Positions 49,226 through 60,572 of a stretch of DNA of 64,000 nucleotides are shown piece by piece. Numbering within the stretch: position 1 is the stretch's first letter; every line of letters starts with the position of its first letter. Source of the DNA: Telmatactis stephensoni (Eukaryota; Cnidaria; Anthozoa; Actiniaria; Isophelliidae). A model generated the notes under the pieces. It did no database searches, was not told the DNA's origin, and saw only the letters and a list, made by a program, of their open reading frames with translations. The position numbers were made by a program, and so were the translations under genes. The stretch lies in the NCBI GenBank assembly GCA_029948255.1, contig JALIZF010000935.1, forward strand, positions 48,210-112,209, in the 5' to 3' direction.

Positions 49226-49287
49226 AAACAAAAAAAAGCTGATGTACATTCAAGTTAATTTTGTTTTACAGTTGAGTAAATTAAATA

Positions 49288-49450
49288 TCTTTTTGTTTAT
49301 CCTTGGCTTTCAGAGTAGCATTTGATTGCTAATATCTCCGAAACTCATTCACACTCACTACCACTGTATTCGATATACTCTACATACAACACTCAACTCA
49401 CATGTTTATTTTTGCTGTGAGAGGAAAAACTGGAGAACCCACAAAGAAAG
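49288..49450 (-). mobile_element. SINE body, copy of 21355
   Basis: Shares aatatctttttgtttatcctt, agagtagcat, ctaatatctccga, cactcactaccact and acaacactcaactcaca with the SINE at 21355-21637, in the same orientation. The tRNA head is missing. Confidence 0.75.
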
Positions 49451-49559
49451 CAGTACAGGGCTGCTAAATGACGAGGGAAACAGAAAAAAAAAAGCAACAG
49501 TAAAAAGCAAATTGATGCTGATCCAAAACAATATCCTTAACATTAACCTTTAAGGGTCA

Positions 49560-49720
49560 AAGAAATAAAAAAAGATATCAATTGCGACCAAAATTTGGTG
49601 AATGCAACCCTGAGATTTAACGCCCTGTACTTTGGGAGAGGTGACATTATGATCAGCAAATAGCAAATCGTTTTCGTAAATATCTCCAGCTAACTTTAGC
49701 CTAGGTAAGATATTTTTGCC
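49560..49720 (-). repeat. Dispersed segment shared with 23770-23890
   Basis: Read on the minus strand it gives GDIYENDLLFADHNVTSPKV. In the copy at 23.8 kb the same stretch is frameshifted. It may be a fragment of an exon or of a transposon. The family is unknown. Confidence 0.5.
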
Positions 49721-49759
49721 ATACATTTTGAGCAATATCAACAGAAGTGTAGCCCTCAA

Positions 49760-51140
49760 ATTAAAGTTTTAATGTGCGATGGCTAGTTCAGGATATAATA
49801 CGTATGAAAACAAGAGCTTTGGCGCTTTTCTGCTATGTCGGGAAAACATCAAGAAAAAAAAGGCACCTGAAAGGTGCATGTATCTACTGCAGAAGTGTAA
49901 ATAGAAAAATATTTTTGACAATGTGAAATGCATTGAAAAGAAAAACTCGAAGAGGGATCAATAATTTTATGGAGTTGGACATGCAGGGCAGTTTGTTATT
50001 ACCTCGGATGTCTTTCGGAAACGTTCGGAAAAACTTGGAACTGAGTGATACTTTTAACAATGATTTTACGGCCATCAAAAGAGAGAGCTTTTAGACAGTG
50101 TCATAAGTTTTGTAAAAGGAATTGCTAGCGTTTGTTTGGCCTTGTAATCAAGTTCCACATGTTTGAGCTCTTCGTACATACGAAGGCCATTGTAACGGAC
50201 AATTAATTACACTGGGTAGCGATTAAAGATATTGACAGTCACCAATTTGAACGCACAGTTCGATCTTACAGATCTTAGGCTGGCTTTATTGACGATAGAT
50301 ATGTTGTGTCTTATTGTGGTTCAAACTGAAATAAGTAAAAAATAAACTACTCTAAGTCTAAGTTGACAACTTATAATAAACACGTGGCGTAGCGATACTC
50401 TATAGAAATTACAACAATCAGCTCTTGATATAAATCTCAACAAACAATTAAGAACTACTAGAAGTATAAACTATAATAAACTAAAATCACTTACTTTAAT
50501 TGGTGGGCTGACGTAGGTAGATATATATGGAATATATAGATTCTCCTTGGAAATGATTTCGAACATAGCTAACAGCCATTACATTTCCTTAATAGGAGCT
50601 GAAATATTGTATAATGAAGTGAGTTATTTGATAGTTTAGAAAGGCATGCAATCGAGTGTAAACATGTTTACTGTTGCTAAAGGATAGAACATGCACGCGA
50701 AAGGCTCAAACGAGATCGAGACGAACACTTCAATAATGTAACTATAAAGTTACTTACACTCAAAAACGACCTCACAATTTAATAATGATTTAAAACGTCT
50801 TCATAAGAATAAACCTGACACATTCTATTAAAGCTGAGCCTTATCAATGGGCATAAAATATTGTTAAAAACATCGCTTTCCAAGATTTTTGACTTGAATT
50901 CCTGTCAAACTTGCCAACAGTCGTCAGTCACATGGAAGTTCGTGCTTGTCTTTACTTGTTTGTTCCCGCGTATTTTCCGAAAATATATTCCGACTTTTCT
51001 ATTGTTAACACATTTCTATTGTTAACAAGCATAGAACTTCGTGTCAGAACTCGTACATGTTCTGGTGAATACCAATATACCGTGATCTCATAATTTGAGT
51101 GAAGCATGAAGTATATCCATTTTCAACACGATGACATAAT
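49760..51140. other. Non-coding stretch
   Basis: AT-rich, no exon, RNA gene or repeat family was recognised on either strand. Confidence 0.4.
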
Positions 51141-51141
51141 A

Positions 51142-51367
51142 GGGAGCTTAAGCAGGAGACGTTTTTGTCAACGCGGACGTCACCGCAGTGTACGTTCTTC
51201 TTCATCCGTTCGCCATTATAGATGATGTGTCCGTTTCCGTTATGCAGAAGGTTAAGGCTTTTTCATCTTCTACCAAGAACAGCAACCTTATCTATGACGG
51301 CGAACGGATGAACGAAAACGCGCGTGTGACGTTCGTGTTGACAAAAACGTCTCCTGCTTAAGCTCCT
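51142..51367. mobile_element. 226-bp palindromic MITE
   Basis: ggagcttaagcaggagacgt (from 51143) is mirrored at 51325-51366, and inner words catccgttcgcc/ggcgaacggatg are also mirrored. No open frame. Confidence 0.85.
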
Positions 51368-51395
51368 TAGTATTTACTGCATTCCGCAGTAGATA

Positions 51396-51472
51396 CAACA
51401 AACAAACAAACAAACAAACAAACAAACAAACAAACAAACAAAAAACAAACAAACAAACAAACAAACAAAAAC
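51396..51472. repeat. (CAAA)n microsatellite
   Basis: About 19 ACAA tetramers with one interruption. Confidence 0.95.
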
Positions 51473-51597
51473 AAGTATAGATACATAGATACGAGGTTTG
51501 TATTATTACTTCAACCACTTTGACCTACTTTCTACTGAACTTATTTTTACCAGCAGTGTAAGCCAGCCTTACGTAAACCAATGTACTGTACTGCTTA

Positions 51598-51625
51598 TTG
51601 TAAATTGATCATGAGGAGCAGTGAC
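51598..51625 (-). pseudogene. Linker segment with lost donor
   Basis: Acceptor ttttacag is present, then TCACTGCTCCTC, an extra six bases, and ACAATAAGC where intact copies have ACAGTAAGC. Confidence 0.5.
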
Positions 51626-51721
51626 TGTAAAAGCAAGACAAGCAACAAGCTGTTATAATTATTGTCATGATACGTAATTCACGGAAATCCTGACGAAGTT
51701 TATGTTTGAAATATTTGTAGG

Positions 51722-52532
51722 TGTCACCGACCCGGACCCTATACACCTTAGTTCCCAATCCCCAGCTGTAGCCTTCCCTGAAGGAAACACGCCGAGTAAC
51801 AAAAATACAATGCTTTATTGAATATAGTTCTAGATTGAGATCTAGACTTAATGTTATTATAATACTGATACTAATTGCGACAATAATAACGATCTTAACG
51901 AGACTAATTATTCTAGGAAAATACACTAAATGAATATTCTATACTTCGTTAGGAAATATATATTAAAACTTTGTCTTGAATTGAATTGAATTCTTTCTAC
52001 TCACTAATAAATTTCTTAATTAAATAAGTAGCAAAAATGTCCTTGTCTTTACAAAAATTGTTCTTACACGTGTTTCAATATTTGTACTTAGCTGAGTTCC
52101 TCAGCACAAATCACAGCCCACAAACCACCAACCACACCAACCAGTTCGATAGACACGTCCACGAAGCCCTCTTCGGCTCTGTTTCTATCTCTGGTTTCAC
52201 TGAGCTTTCTTTCACGTCCACGAAGCACTTTTTGGCTCTGTTTCTGAATGAAACGTAACTGACTGAACTTTGGTAAAGGGTCGACTTTGCCCTGAGTTGT
52301 TCGATGCCCCCTTACCAATTTTCCACTGACGAGACCAAGCAACTTCGAAGACTTCTTCTTTAAACAACGTCTTCTCTAAACAACTTCTTCACGCTACTCA
52401 GCGCTGACGAATATTTATACTTTTACAACATACAATGCATTTCAGAAATTAAAGTATTCCCAACGGGAAACAAATAACTTACTTTAAAAATATTTTTAAC
52501 GCACTAAGTTAATTAATATACATTCCATGACA
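51722..52532 (-). mobile_element. Solo LTR of an LTR retrotransposon
   Basis: 811 bp, ends TGTCA...TGACA, flanked by the 5-bp duplication GTAGG (51717-51721 and 52533-52537). It interrupts intron sequence that is continuous in other SRCR copies (atttgtaggttgatagaag). On the minus strand it has a TATAAATA box at 52412-52419 and an AATAAA signal at 51813-51819, in the right order for U3-R-U5. No internal retroviral genes are nearby. Confidence 0.8.
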
Positions 52533-52598
52533 GTAGGTTAATAGAAGAACAAAAAGATATGAAAATAACTAATAGATTATGCCTTCTTTTGAACCTAC

Positions 52599-52919
52599 CC
52601 ATCTTGCATGTGACACCAACATCACTGCCATGCAAACAGCCATCTCCCCACCCGTAAGGCATTCTACAGTTGGCAATGGACATTTCTGTTCCAGTACAAC
52701 CAACTTTGTAAAGCCATGATATGCCTTTGACAGGACTAAAGTTTGTGTGTTTGACCACTTGTACTCCAGGGTACCCAAGCATACGACAAACCACCTCAGC
52801 GTCGTTCTTGTCCCATCCGGTATTACATACAGTACCCCACACACCATGGTACCTGACGTCAAGTCGACCAGAGTTGGGTGACGTTCCTCCAGCTAAACGA
52901 ACTTGAACTGGTGGAACAG
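52599..52919 (-). CDS. SRCR domain exon, type A (intact)
   Basis: 321-nt exon, phase 1 to 1. VPPVQVRLAGGTSPNSGRL, TVCNTGWDKNDAEVVCRMLG, GVQVVKHTNFSPVKGISW, KVGCTGTEMSIANC, GWGDGC, VGVTCKM. Six cysteines, acceptor ctacag, donor TGG|GTAGGT. The open frame continues upstream through the intron, but homology starts at the acceptor. Confidence 0.92.
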
Positions 52920-53068
52920 CTGTAGATTGAAAAGAACAAACTAAAACTAAAGTTACAACAGTTTCTCCTAACGTGGTATAAAATCTTCTAGAAGTTTTCA
53001 GCAGAGAAAGATTTTCCATATATGCATGTTTGCTTGGTTTTGTTTGTCGAACAATCGGCACTAATTAT

Positions 53069-53467
53069 TTAACAAAAGAAAGTGGGCAAAGCATTCTGGT
53101 AGTTGTAGTTTATGACGCCATCATGCAAATGCCTATTCCGTAGTTTTGCATTGTACGAGCAACTAGAATGTACCTTCCACCACCCGTTGTGTCGACACTC
53201 TGCAATCGACTTTTCGTTACCAATGCATTGCACATTGTACATGAGCATTTTTGTTGTTGTCTCTCCTTCAATTTCTACAATTCGATTTACGGCTGCTTTG
53301 TAACCAAGCATTCGACAGATCACGTGAGCATCGTTTATACCCCAGGTATACCTGTAATTGACATAGTCATAACTACAAACTGCTCCCCAGGTCCCTTTGT
53401 ACTGGATTTCTACTTGACCAACATGGCTTTCATTAGTTCTCACTAGACGAACTTTAATCGCTTTTTC
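53069..53467 (-). pseudogene. SRCR type B exon lacking its 3' end
   Basis: EKAIKVRLVRTNESHVGQVE, GAVCSYDYVNYRYTWGIND, HVICRMLGYKAAV, VQCIGNEKSIAEC, GWWKVHSSCSY are intact. After about 53153 it joins unrelated sequence (AKLRNRHLHDG) and stops at 53069, losing the last cysteine and the donor. The junction word ttccgtagttttgcattg also occurs at 8780, so a repeat probably replaced the end. Confidence 0.8.
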
Positions 53468-53540
53468 CTCTAAAATGATTAATAATAGGAATAATCAATA
53501 GGTATCAATTTATTGATAACTCAACTAGGGGCTAATTATA

Positions 53541-53703
53541 AGTAATACCATGACTCTGAGGGATATTAGTGATTAAATGTCCCCGAAGCCGAGGGAGGTT
53601 TAGTGGAAGTCCCGAGGCCGTAGGCCGAGTGACTTTTACTAAACCTCCCGAGGCTGAGGGGACATTTAATCACTAATATCCCGAAGAAGTCATGGTATTA
53701 CTT
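53541..53703. repeat. Terminal hairpin, left
   Basis: agtaataccatgact and ggatattagtgattaaatgt with ccgagggaggtttagt are mirrored downstream to 53703. The loop contains cccgaggccgtaggcc. Confidence 0.85.
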
Positions 53704-54074
53704 TGTAATACCATGATCACCGAGGAAATAAACGAAATATACTTCGCTGTTTGTTCATCCAAAACTTGAAAATATTATACAATTCTTTTACCAATTGTGC
53801 GTAACCCTTTTCTCTGGGGACTTTCGAAAATAGATGTCTTTGTTATATACTTACAATGAACAAGTATTTATAGGTTGTTAATCAATTCGAAAGCTAAATG
53901 CTTTCTTTGTGTCGTTATGCTCATGCGCAAAATAGAATGCATAGATCCCACACGCGTAAGAGTGTGCAGTGGTAAGAGGTATCGGTGCGTTAGAAAGTTA
54001 TAGAGTTTCGGGACAGCGTGCAAAGTTGTCCCGATCGTCCCGATGATTGCGTTAAATGAGGGACAACCACTCAT

Positions 54075-54330
54075 GAATAAAATGAGGGACGATTAGTTCT
54101 AATCGTCCCTCATTAATTATGGATGAGGGACGAGTAGTTCTAATCATCCCTCATTCATAATTAATGAGGGAATATTAGAACTAATTTTCCCTCTTTCTAT
54201 TAATGAGGGAGGGATGTTAGCGATTAAACGTCCCTCCAAAAACAATAGATCCCGAGGTGATCATGGTATTACTATAGTAATAGCATGGTTGCCTCGGATT
54301 CTATTGTTCCGAGAGGAGCATTTAATGGCT
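54075..54330. repeat. Cluster of palindromes
   Basis: A perfect 16-bp-stem palindrome is at 54081-54114 (aatgagggacgattag and inverse), a second near 54122-54160, and ccgagg...catggtattac/gtaatagcatgg...cctcgg at about 54252-54300. Confidence 0.85.
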
Positions 54331-54430
54331 AAATGCCCCCTCACTGCTACTAATCGAACCTCATGCATAAGCATTAGGTACGATTAGTAACTAATCGAAG
54401 CTCATGCATAAGCATTAGGTACGATTAGTA

Positions 54431-54512
54431 ACTATTCTCACTGCATAATTAATTAACTCAGAATATAAATAAGCCTGCTCGATCTAGGAGTGGTCACTTC
54501 AAGATACGCCGG
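54431..54512 (+). promoter_or_regulatory. 82-bp direct repeat with TATA-box-like core, copy 1
   Basis: TATAAATA at 54464-54471 is followed at about 32 bp by gtcacttc, which resembles an initiator. The 82-bp segment is identical to 59147-59228. It could be a promoter-bearing terminal repeat or a duplicated promoter. Confidence 0.5.
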
Positions 54513-55528
54513 AACATCGGGAACTTTCGTTCTTCACCATCATCGTCAACCGCCACCAGCTCTAATTCAAGATTTTCTCTCTGAGTAGTTTCAGCACCCT
54601 CAACGTTCTGGCTTTCCTACTAATCTTGGCTAAACTGAACATGGCTAGTTAGCAGAGTTATCGAGCTCAACGGCTCCAGCTCTCTTTGGTAAACGTATGG
54701 AGGAAATTTCAGTGTTTGTGACTCGGACGTTTTCTCTTGGTTTTCCCGGGGTTTATTCCCAATTTGGCAAGTAGTCATTTTGTATTTGTAGCCGCTAGTC
54801 TAGGTTTTTTCTTGTCCAAGTTTGCAATAAGTTTGTAATTTGCGTTTTATCAGTCGGCTCGCCGGTTCGGGTAGGCTTTCAATTGTTTCTGTTCCTTTTT
54901 TCATAATTGTTTCTTCGTGGTTTATTCTATGCTTTCCACACTACTTTCGTTGGCTGCCCATTTTTAACTTTATCATTAACTCAAACCGCGTTTATCATAT
55001 ATTTTGTGTTACTTTGGTCAGTCCTGCCATTAGCGTCCTGTTTTAGCAATTTGCATTCGTCTTGCATGCTTTGTGTTACGCCTCATGACTTCGATCTTTG
55101 TTTCCAGTTAGTTCATTAGTCATGCATTGATTTGTTTCATCCTTTGTTTATTTAGTACAGTACAGTACAGTACAGTTTTGTTCAGTCGTTCTTCTTGCAT
55201 TTTAGTTTTGATTTTATTGGGGCGTAACTTCAAACTTTGGTTTCTCACGAATTTGCATAGGTATGAGTTGGATCGTTGCGCCCGGTAATTTTGCTTAATA
55301 CACTCATGACGGGAATTGTTGCTCAAAGTCTTAATCACCCATTTGTTTACCCTTGGGACGGGCTAGGTTGGGGCTACATTTGGTTCCTTTCGCCTTTTGC
55401 TCGTCTATTTTATGTCCCACTGCGTTGTTAGTTTTAGGAGTTTGCAGTGGCAGCCAGGGTGGCTGGGGACTGTTAAGTGTGTTCCATGTTAAGTTTATGC
55501 TTTAATGAGACCGAGAGCACTTCTCAAG

Positions 55529-56300
55529 GCAGTCCGGGACTGCGAAGTCGATTTGCGCGTCGCTGGAGAAATGGCAGTCCGGGAATGCAAAGTGAATTTA
55601 CACGTAGACTAAAATGGCAGTCCGGGACTGCGAAGCGAATTTATGTGGAAGAAATGGCAGTCCGGGACTGCGAAGTGAATTTATGTGAAAGAAATGGCAG
55701 TCCAGGACTGCGAAGCGAATTTATGTAGAAGAAATGGCAGTCCGGGACTGCGAAGTGAATTAACGTGGAAGAAATGGCAGTCCGGGACTGCGAAGCGAAT
55801 TTATGTGGAGGAAATGGCAGTCTGGGACTGCGAAGTGAATTTTTGTGGAAGAAATGGCAGTCCGGGACTGCGAAGTGAATCTATTCGCGTGAAACATGGC
55901 AGTCCGGGACTGCGAAGTGAATTTATGTGGAAGAAATGGCAGTCCGGGACTGCGAAGTGACTTAACGCGTGGAAAAGATGTCAGTCCGGGACTGCGAAGT
56001 GAATTTATGTGAAAAAAATGGCAGTCCGGGACTGCGAAGTTATTTACACGCGAAAGAAATGGCAGTCCGGCATTTACATGGGAGGGGGTTTACATGGTGA
56101 ATTTACATGCGAGTAAAAAGGCGGTCTGAAAGATATGTGGACGAAATGGCAGTCCGGGACTGCGAATTAGTGAAGTTAGGTGAGAGAAATGGCAGTCGGA
56201 GACTGCCAAGTGAATTTCCACGTGGGGAAAAAGGGCGGTCCGGGATTGACTGCGAGGTGGAGCTATTCATCAACGAAATGGCAGTCTACGAGGACTGCAG
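55529..56300 (+). repeat. 40-bp tandem array built on the palindrome gcagtccgggactgc
   Basis: Units start at 55529, 55573, 55617, 55657, 55697, 55737, 55777, 55817, 55857, 55899, 55939, 55981, 56021 and 56062, then four looser units to 56300. Each holds gcagtc-cgg-gactgc followed by gaagtgaatttatgtggaagaaatg. In looser units the loop changes (gcagtc-gga-gactgc, gcagtc-tacgag-gactgc) while the stem stays paired. A 40-bp period cycles through all frames, so it is not coding. Confidence 0.9.
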
Positions 56301-56552
56301 AGCGGTTGGATTTCTAGAGTTTTGTTGGCGTAAGCGAGAGCCACGGGGTGACGGATTTAAAGGATTGCTTTGATAGAGGAGTACCGGTAGTGAACGCGCC
56401 CTGGAGGGCCACGGGTTTACGCATTTTCTGGCATTGCATTTCCAGAGAGATCCAGCTATCTATCGTGACCCGTAGAGCCAAGGCAAAATAAATTGCGTAC
56501 CATCACCACATTCGGTCCAATTTATCCTCCCATCCTTCCTCTCTGTTGACCT

Positions 56553-56577
56553 CGGGGGGGGGGGGGGGGGGGGGGGG
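56553..56577. repeat. Poly-G run
   Basis: About 25 consecutive G residues within the 7.1-kb element. Confidence 0.9.
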
Positions 56578-57174
56578 CTCGCTAAAGCTCTAATTCTGGA
56601 CCTAGTTCAGAGCCTAGGGTCAACAGAGGGCGGGGTTCCCTTTCGTGCATCACAAGGTAAATTGAGCCTCTTATGTTAAGCATCGTTTATACAACTGTCT
56701 ATCGTTTACAGGGCATACCGCCTCGTTTTCTTTCCCGGGGACCCTACCCTCTGTTGGCCCCTATGGTTACCTAAATTGCTACCTAAGTTCGTCATTCTAG
56801 AGAACCTCGGGATGCGAGGTCAATTTCTTGGAGACAACTTGATGTTAAAAAGGTCTATACCTTCATAACAACTTTTTCCAGTTTGCATTTTTGGGTGCGA
56901 GGAATTTGCATTCGGGGTTTATAGGTGTTTATGAATCATCTCTTTCAGTCTTTAAATCGCTGTAGTGGATCCTGCTGTTGTGTGTATAACATAGATATGA
57001 AATACATGGCAAGGTGATGGAATACGTTTTAATGCCATATCAAGATTTAAGATTATTGACTTTACAGATACATTTTTGAAAAGTCGAGTATCTTGGACTC
57101 GGAGTTAAAGCGAAGAAGAATCAAAATGAGAGGAGATAGACAAGAAAAATTTGATATATTAGAGAAAGCATGCT

Positions 57175-57275
57175 GTGTTCCTTTTTTGAATTTTAGAGGA
57201 ACTTACAGTTCTGCTAACGTGGATACGCCGACTGTTTTCTGCTCGCAACATTTCACTTTCTACTAGAAACGGTTA
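57175..57275 (+). repeat. Dispersed repeat shared with 18820-18945
   Basis: agttctgctaacgtggatac, ctcgcaacatttcactttcta and neighbours match 18.9 kb read in reverse. The family is unknown. Confidence 0.6.
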
Positions 57276-57589
57276 GTCTAATAATGTGCTCGCCCATTCA
57301 AAGCTAATTACCCCAGATTGAAACTTGTGTTCTTCGGAAGGCTAGAATTTGGTCAGTAATAAACGCATTTGGTTCATAACATATTTTGACCATTTAAACT
57401 CAGCGGAGACAGCACAAAATGTCCATGTCAAAGTAGTAGAATTTTTAGCAGGATTTACAGAGAGTGTATAGCAACAACAATATACATTATATCCGGGGAT
57501 AGCAAGAGATTTTGCTATCTCCTCTTTAGAATTCAAGCTTAAAATAGAGTACATGCCATACATATCTGTGAAATAAAACTTGATTTGTA

Positions 57590-57960
57590 TTGGACATCTC
57601 ATTGCCGCTATTAATATATTATATACAAACTTTCATTTTTGCTGACTTCTTGTGTCCGTATAGAATTAAGAATAAAATGTCTTCGAAACTACAAGTTTTA
57701 TTTGCGTCTTGTGCCGTTATTTAGCTTCAAGAGCTTAATAAATGGAGTAGGAAACCATTTCATTTGCCTCTTGTCTCTTGTGTATTTTGCGTTTTGGGGT
57801 CTTGATTTTTCAGCCCTGGAACAATAAAGTGGATAGAACCAAATTTGATTTGCGTCTTTGTCGTTATCTCAGACTTATAGATGTGTCTTGTGTCTTGAAT
57901 TTTAGAAGAATCTATGTGCAAGAATAAAATGTATGCCCAACTTCATTTTCGCCTTTTGTA
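57590..57960 (+). repeat. Degenerate ~120-bp repeats with poly-A signals
   Basis: Three loose copies of aataaa followed by tttcattt or tttgatttgcgtcttgt-like sequence. AATAAA occurs at about 57671, 57737, 57822 and 57923. Possibly repeated 3' ends. Confidence 0.45.
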
Positions 57961-58249
57961 TTTGTTTGCACCTATAGTTTACGCCTGGGTGAACTCTTAG
58001 TTTGTCGATAACTAAATACTATTGTGCACTAATTGGTTAGTAATTCTTTCACGGAATATATGGCGTGCACTCTAACTCAACACAGATCAACCTTATAGCA
58101 TTAAATATTTGTCTACCAATTATTAACCAATCTAGCGGAAGCTCACCCAGTTATCATCCCGACCTCCATTTTAGATGAATAGCCATTCTGTTTTGAACAT
58201 TCCCGGAAATTGCTTGTCATTGAGCTGTAGCGTGTGGCTGTAATTCTAT

Positions 58250-58970
58250 TCAAAACGTTTCGACTGTAGATCTGCAGTCTTCATCAGTTGGTACCGTTCT
58301 ACATGAGAAGCTGTGCGCGCTGGAGTGATATCAAAATAGCTAGATATATTAAGAGGTCGAGCGCGAATGCGCACCCGTGCTAGAGTTCAATTCTTTCGCA
58401 GTAGGCACCTCCGTCCAAGGGAAGCCGCGTCCAAGGGAAGCCTCTTGTGCCTGTTTCTTGTACTGACCCGCCACGACTTTAGCGCTCTCAGGACGTACGT
58501 GGGGACATTTTGGCCACTAGGTCGATCCGAGCAACTCGGATGTCATGTTGCTTCAGCTCCTCTTTCACTCTTTCCAAAATTCCTTTTACATACGGAGGGA
58601 CCAAGCTCTGCGGGTCTCCCGTATCTTTCTACTAGGGGAAATGACGTCTTTACAGCTCATATTCTCAAGGTCATTTTGGGCAAAAAATTGGCGTTCTTTT
58701 ATCCATTTGAACCGCGTGTTTCTTCGTTTGTTGGTTCCTTTTTCGGCAATTCTACGTTTCACCTATAATATCGGCAATATCGGTTTTCTTTGGACTTGAT
58801 TACCGCAGTGTTCTAGCGTTCGGGCCAACTCGGATTCCTTAGACGTTCCACCTGTTTGCAAATAGTTTGGTTTTGCGACAAGCATTAACCCTCCAGTAGT
58901 GGACTGCGCTTTTACTCTCGCAGGATAGCTGTGGAAATAGTCCCATGTGCCAGTTTGATCCCTTAAAACG
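58250..58970 (-). mobile_element. Penelope-like fragment (connector region)
   Basis: On the minus strand, VPPYVKGILERVKEELKQHD resembles the linker between reverse transcriptase and GIY-YIG of Penelope-like elements. Frames are broken on both sides. It is followed downstream by a hammerhead-like motif at 58258-58287. Confidence 0.5.
58258..58287 (-). ncRNA. Hammerhead-ribozyme-like core
   Basis: The minus strand reads CTGATGA, then GACTG-loop-CAGTC as stem II, then GAAA, the order of the hammerhead catalytic core. Stem III and a cleavage triplet were not identified. Such motifs are known at the ends of Penelope-like elements. Confidence 0.45.
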
Positions 58971-59146
58971 CACATGGCTCTTTACGAAAAGCAACGTCTT
59001 GCTACCTAGTTTAGCTAGACAAGAGCACTCCGTACACGCCCATTCGCTGTGAGCGGTGGTTTCTAAGAGAAATTTGTCTAGTTTTGACGTCAGTCTTACG
59101 AGTACCTATGACTCTTATTTCCAATTCTAGTTCAATTGGTATCATT

Positions 59147-59228
59147 ACTATTCTCACTGCATAATTAATTAACTCAGAATATAAATAAGCCTGCTCGATC
59201 TAGGAGTGGTCACTTCAAGATACGCCGG
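59147..59228 (+). promoter_or_regulatory. 82-bp direct repeat with TATA-box-like core, copy 2
   Basis: Identical to 54431-54512. After the repeat both copies share aactttcg and then diverge. Confidence 0.5.
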
Positions 59229-60404
59229 CACAAGGTGAACTTTCGCGACCCCACCCACCTCCCCTGGTGGCGGTTGACCAGCCTATACACTAGTTTTGAG
59301 TTGTGTTTTGCTAAGTGTTGGCCTTAAGCCTCCGGCAAGCTCTAGATTCCTAATCACGCTAGCGTGGCATGGATCAGAACCATTGAATTTGTTTTGTTAT
59401 TATGTGTGCACCCTTTGTCTTCCCCCAGTGTTCCCTAAATCATTGAAGGGATTGTCTCTATAAAGACAATAGCGTTTTTCGTTCTCCTCCTTAACTTGAT
59501 GAATGGAAATTTTCAACCAACCATTGCAGACACGGACAATATAGCTACCAATTTGCTATGTATCCTCCATAGAATTGCCATGCATTGCTTTTGAACCCAA
59601 AAGTTATCCCTAAGAGGGAATAAGTCTAGTCATTGGTTCCGACGAAGACATTGTGCTCCTTGAAAGCAATAGCAGTTTTGTCATATTTTAACCAGAAACG
59701 TTTTCGTTCAGTCTATACCTTCTTTGCAGCATAATTTAGGGAAGCGTTTTCTTTACAATCTATAATCAACCCGCAGTCCGAGCCTCCAACGATCGAGGGA
59801 GATTGTTAGGCAATATAGTGGTTGGTGGTGTAGATTGATAGTTTTCCAACTGCACGTTTTTTCCAATTCGGAACTCATGGGCATCCTTTTTCGGCCGTTT
59901 TAATTTAAAAAAAATGCATAAAACGAGGTACGATTAGTAACCAATCATACCTCATGTTTATGCAAGAGTCCAACTATGGATACGTCCCTGAGAAATTTCC
60001 TGAGGACACATCCGCAGCTAGCAGTACTTGAATTATGCAAATTAGCTTCAAGTAACCTTTCAGTGTAGTCTAAACCATGTGGGATGGATTACAATACTAT
60101 TCAGCATGCTTGTCACATTTGGGATGGACTGGAATAATCTTGCGCATGCGTGGCACGACAATGTTATCACACAACGCTTTTTTTATTTTCAATATTATTT
60201 GGTGAATATAAATAACTGTTTTAGACAAGTGAATTGTAACGAGGCATTGTTTCCTTTGTGTTAGGTCTTTCTTGCACTTAGTTTTGTACTGTTCTGGTTG
60301 AGCGATAGTGTCTAAATAGAGTTCCCTAGAGTAATAACAGCACTTTTAATTTATTCATTTGTAACTTGTTATTTGGTCCAAATCGTTCTAGTTTTCCTAT
60401 ATAC

Positions 60405-60572
60405 TTCCTCGGCAACCATACTATTACAAAGTAATAGCATGGCTATTTCGGTTGATTAGTGATTAAATGTCCCCTCAGCCTCGGGAGGTTTAGTAAAAGT
60501 CCCGAGGCCTAGGACTCGGCTTCGGGTACATTTAATCACTAATCAACCTCATAGCCATGCTATTACTTATAA
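60405..60572. repeat. Terminal hairpins, right
   Basis: gtaatagcatggctat and gattagtgattaaatgt are mirrored to 60572. Just left, ctattac-aaa-gtaatag is another small palindrome. These correspond to the left-end hairpins at 53541-53726. Confidence 0.85.

Noticed and set aside
55529..56300. CRISPR array (palindromic repeats at regular spacing)
   Set aside because: The intervening 25 bp are also repeats of one another rather than unique spacers, no cas genes are present, and the DNA is eukaryotic.
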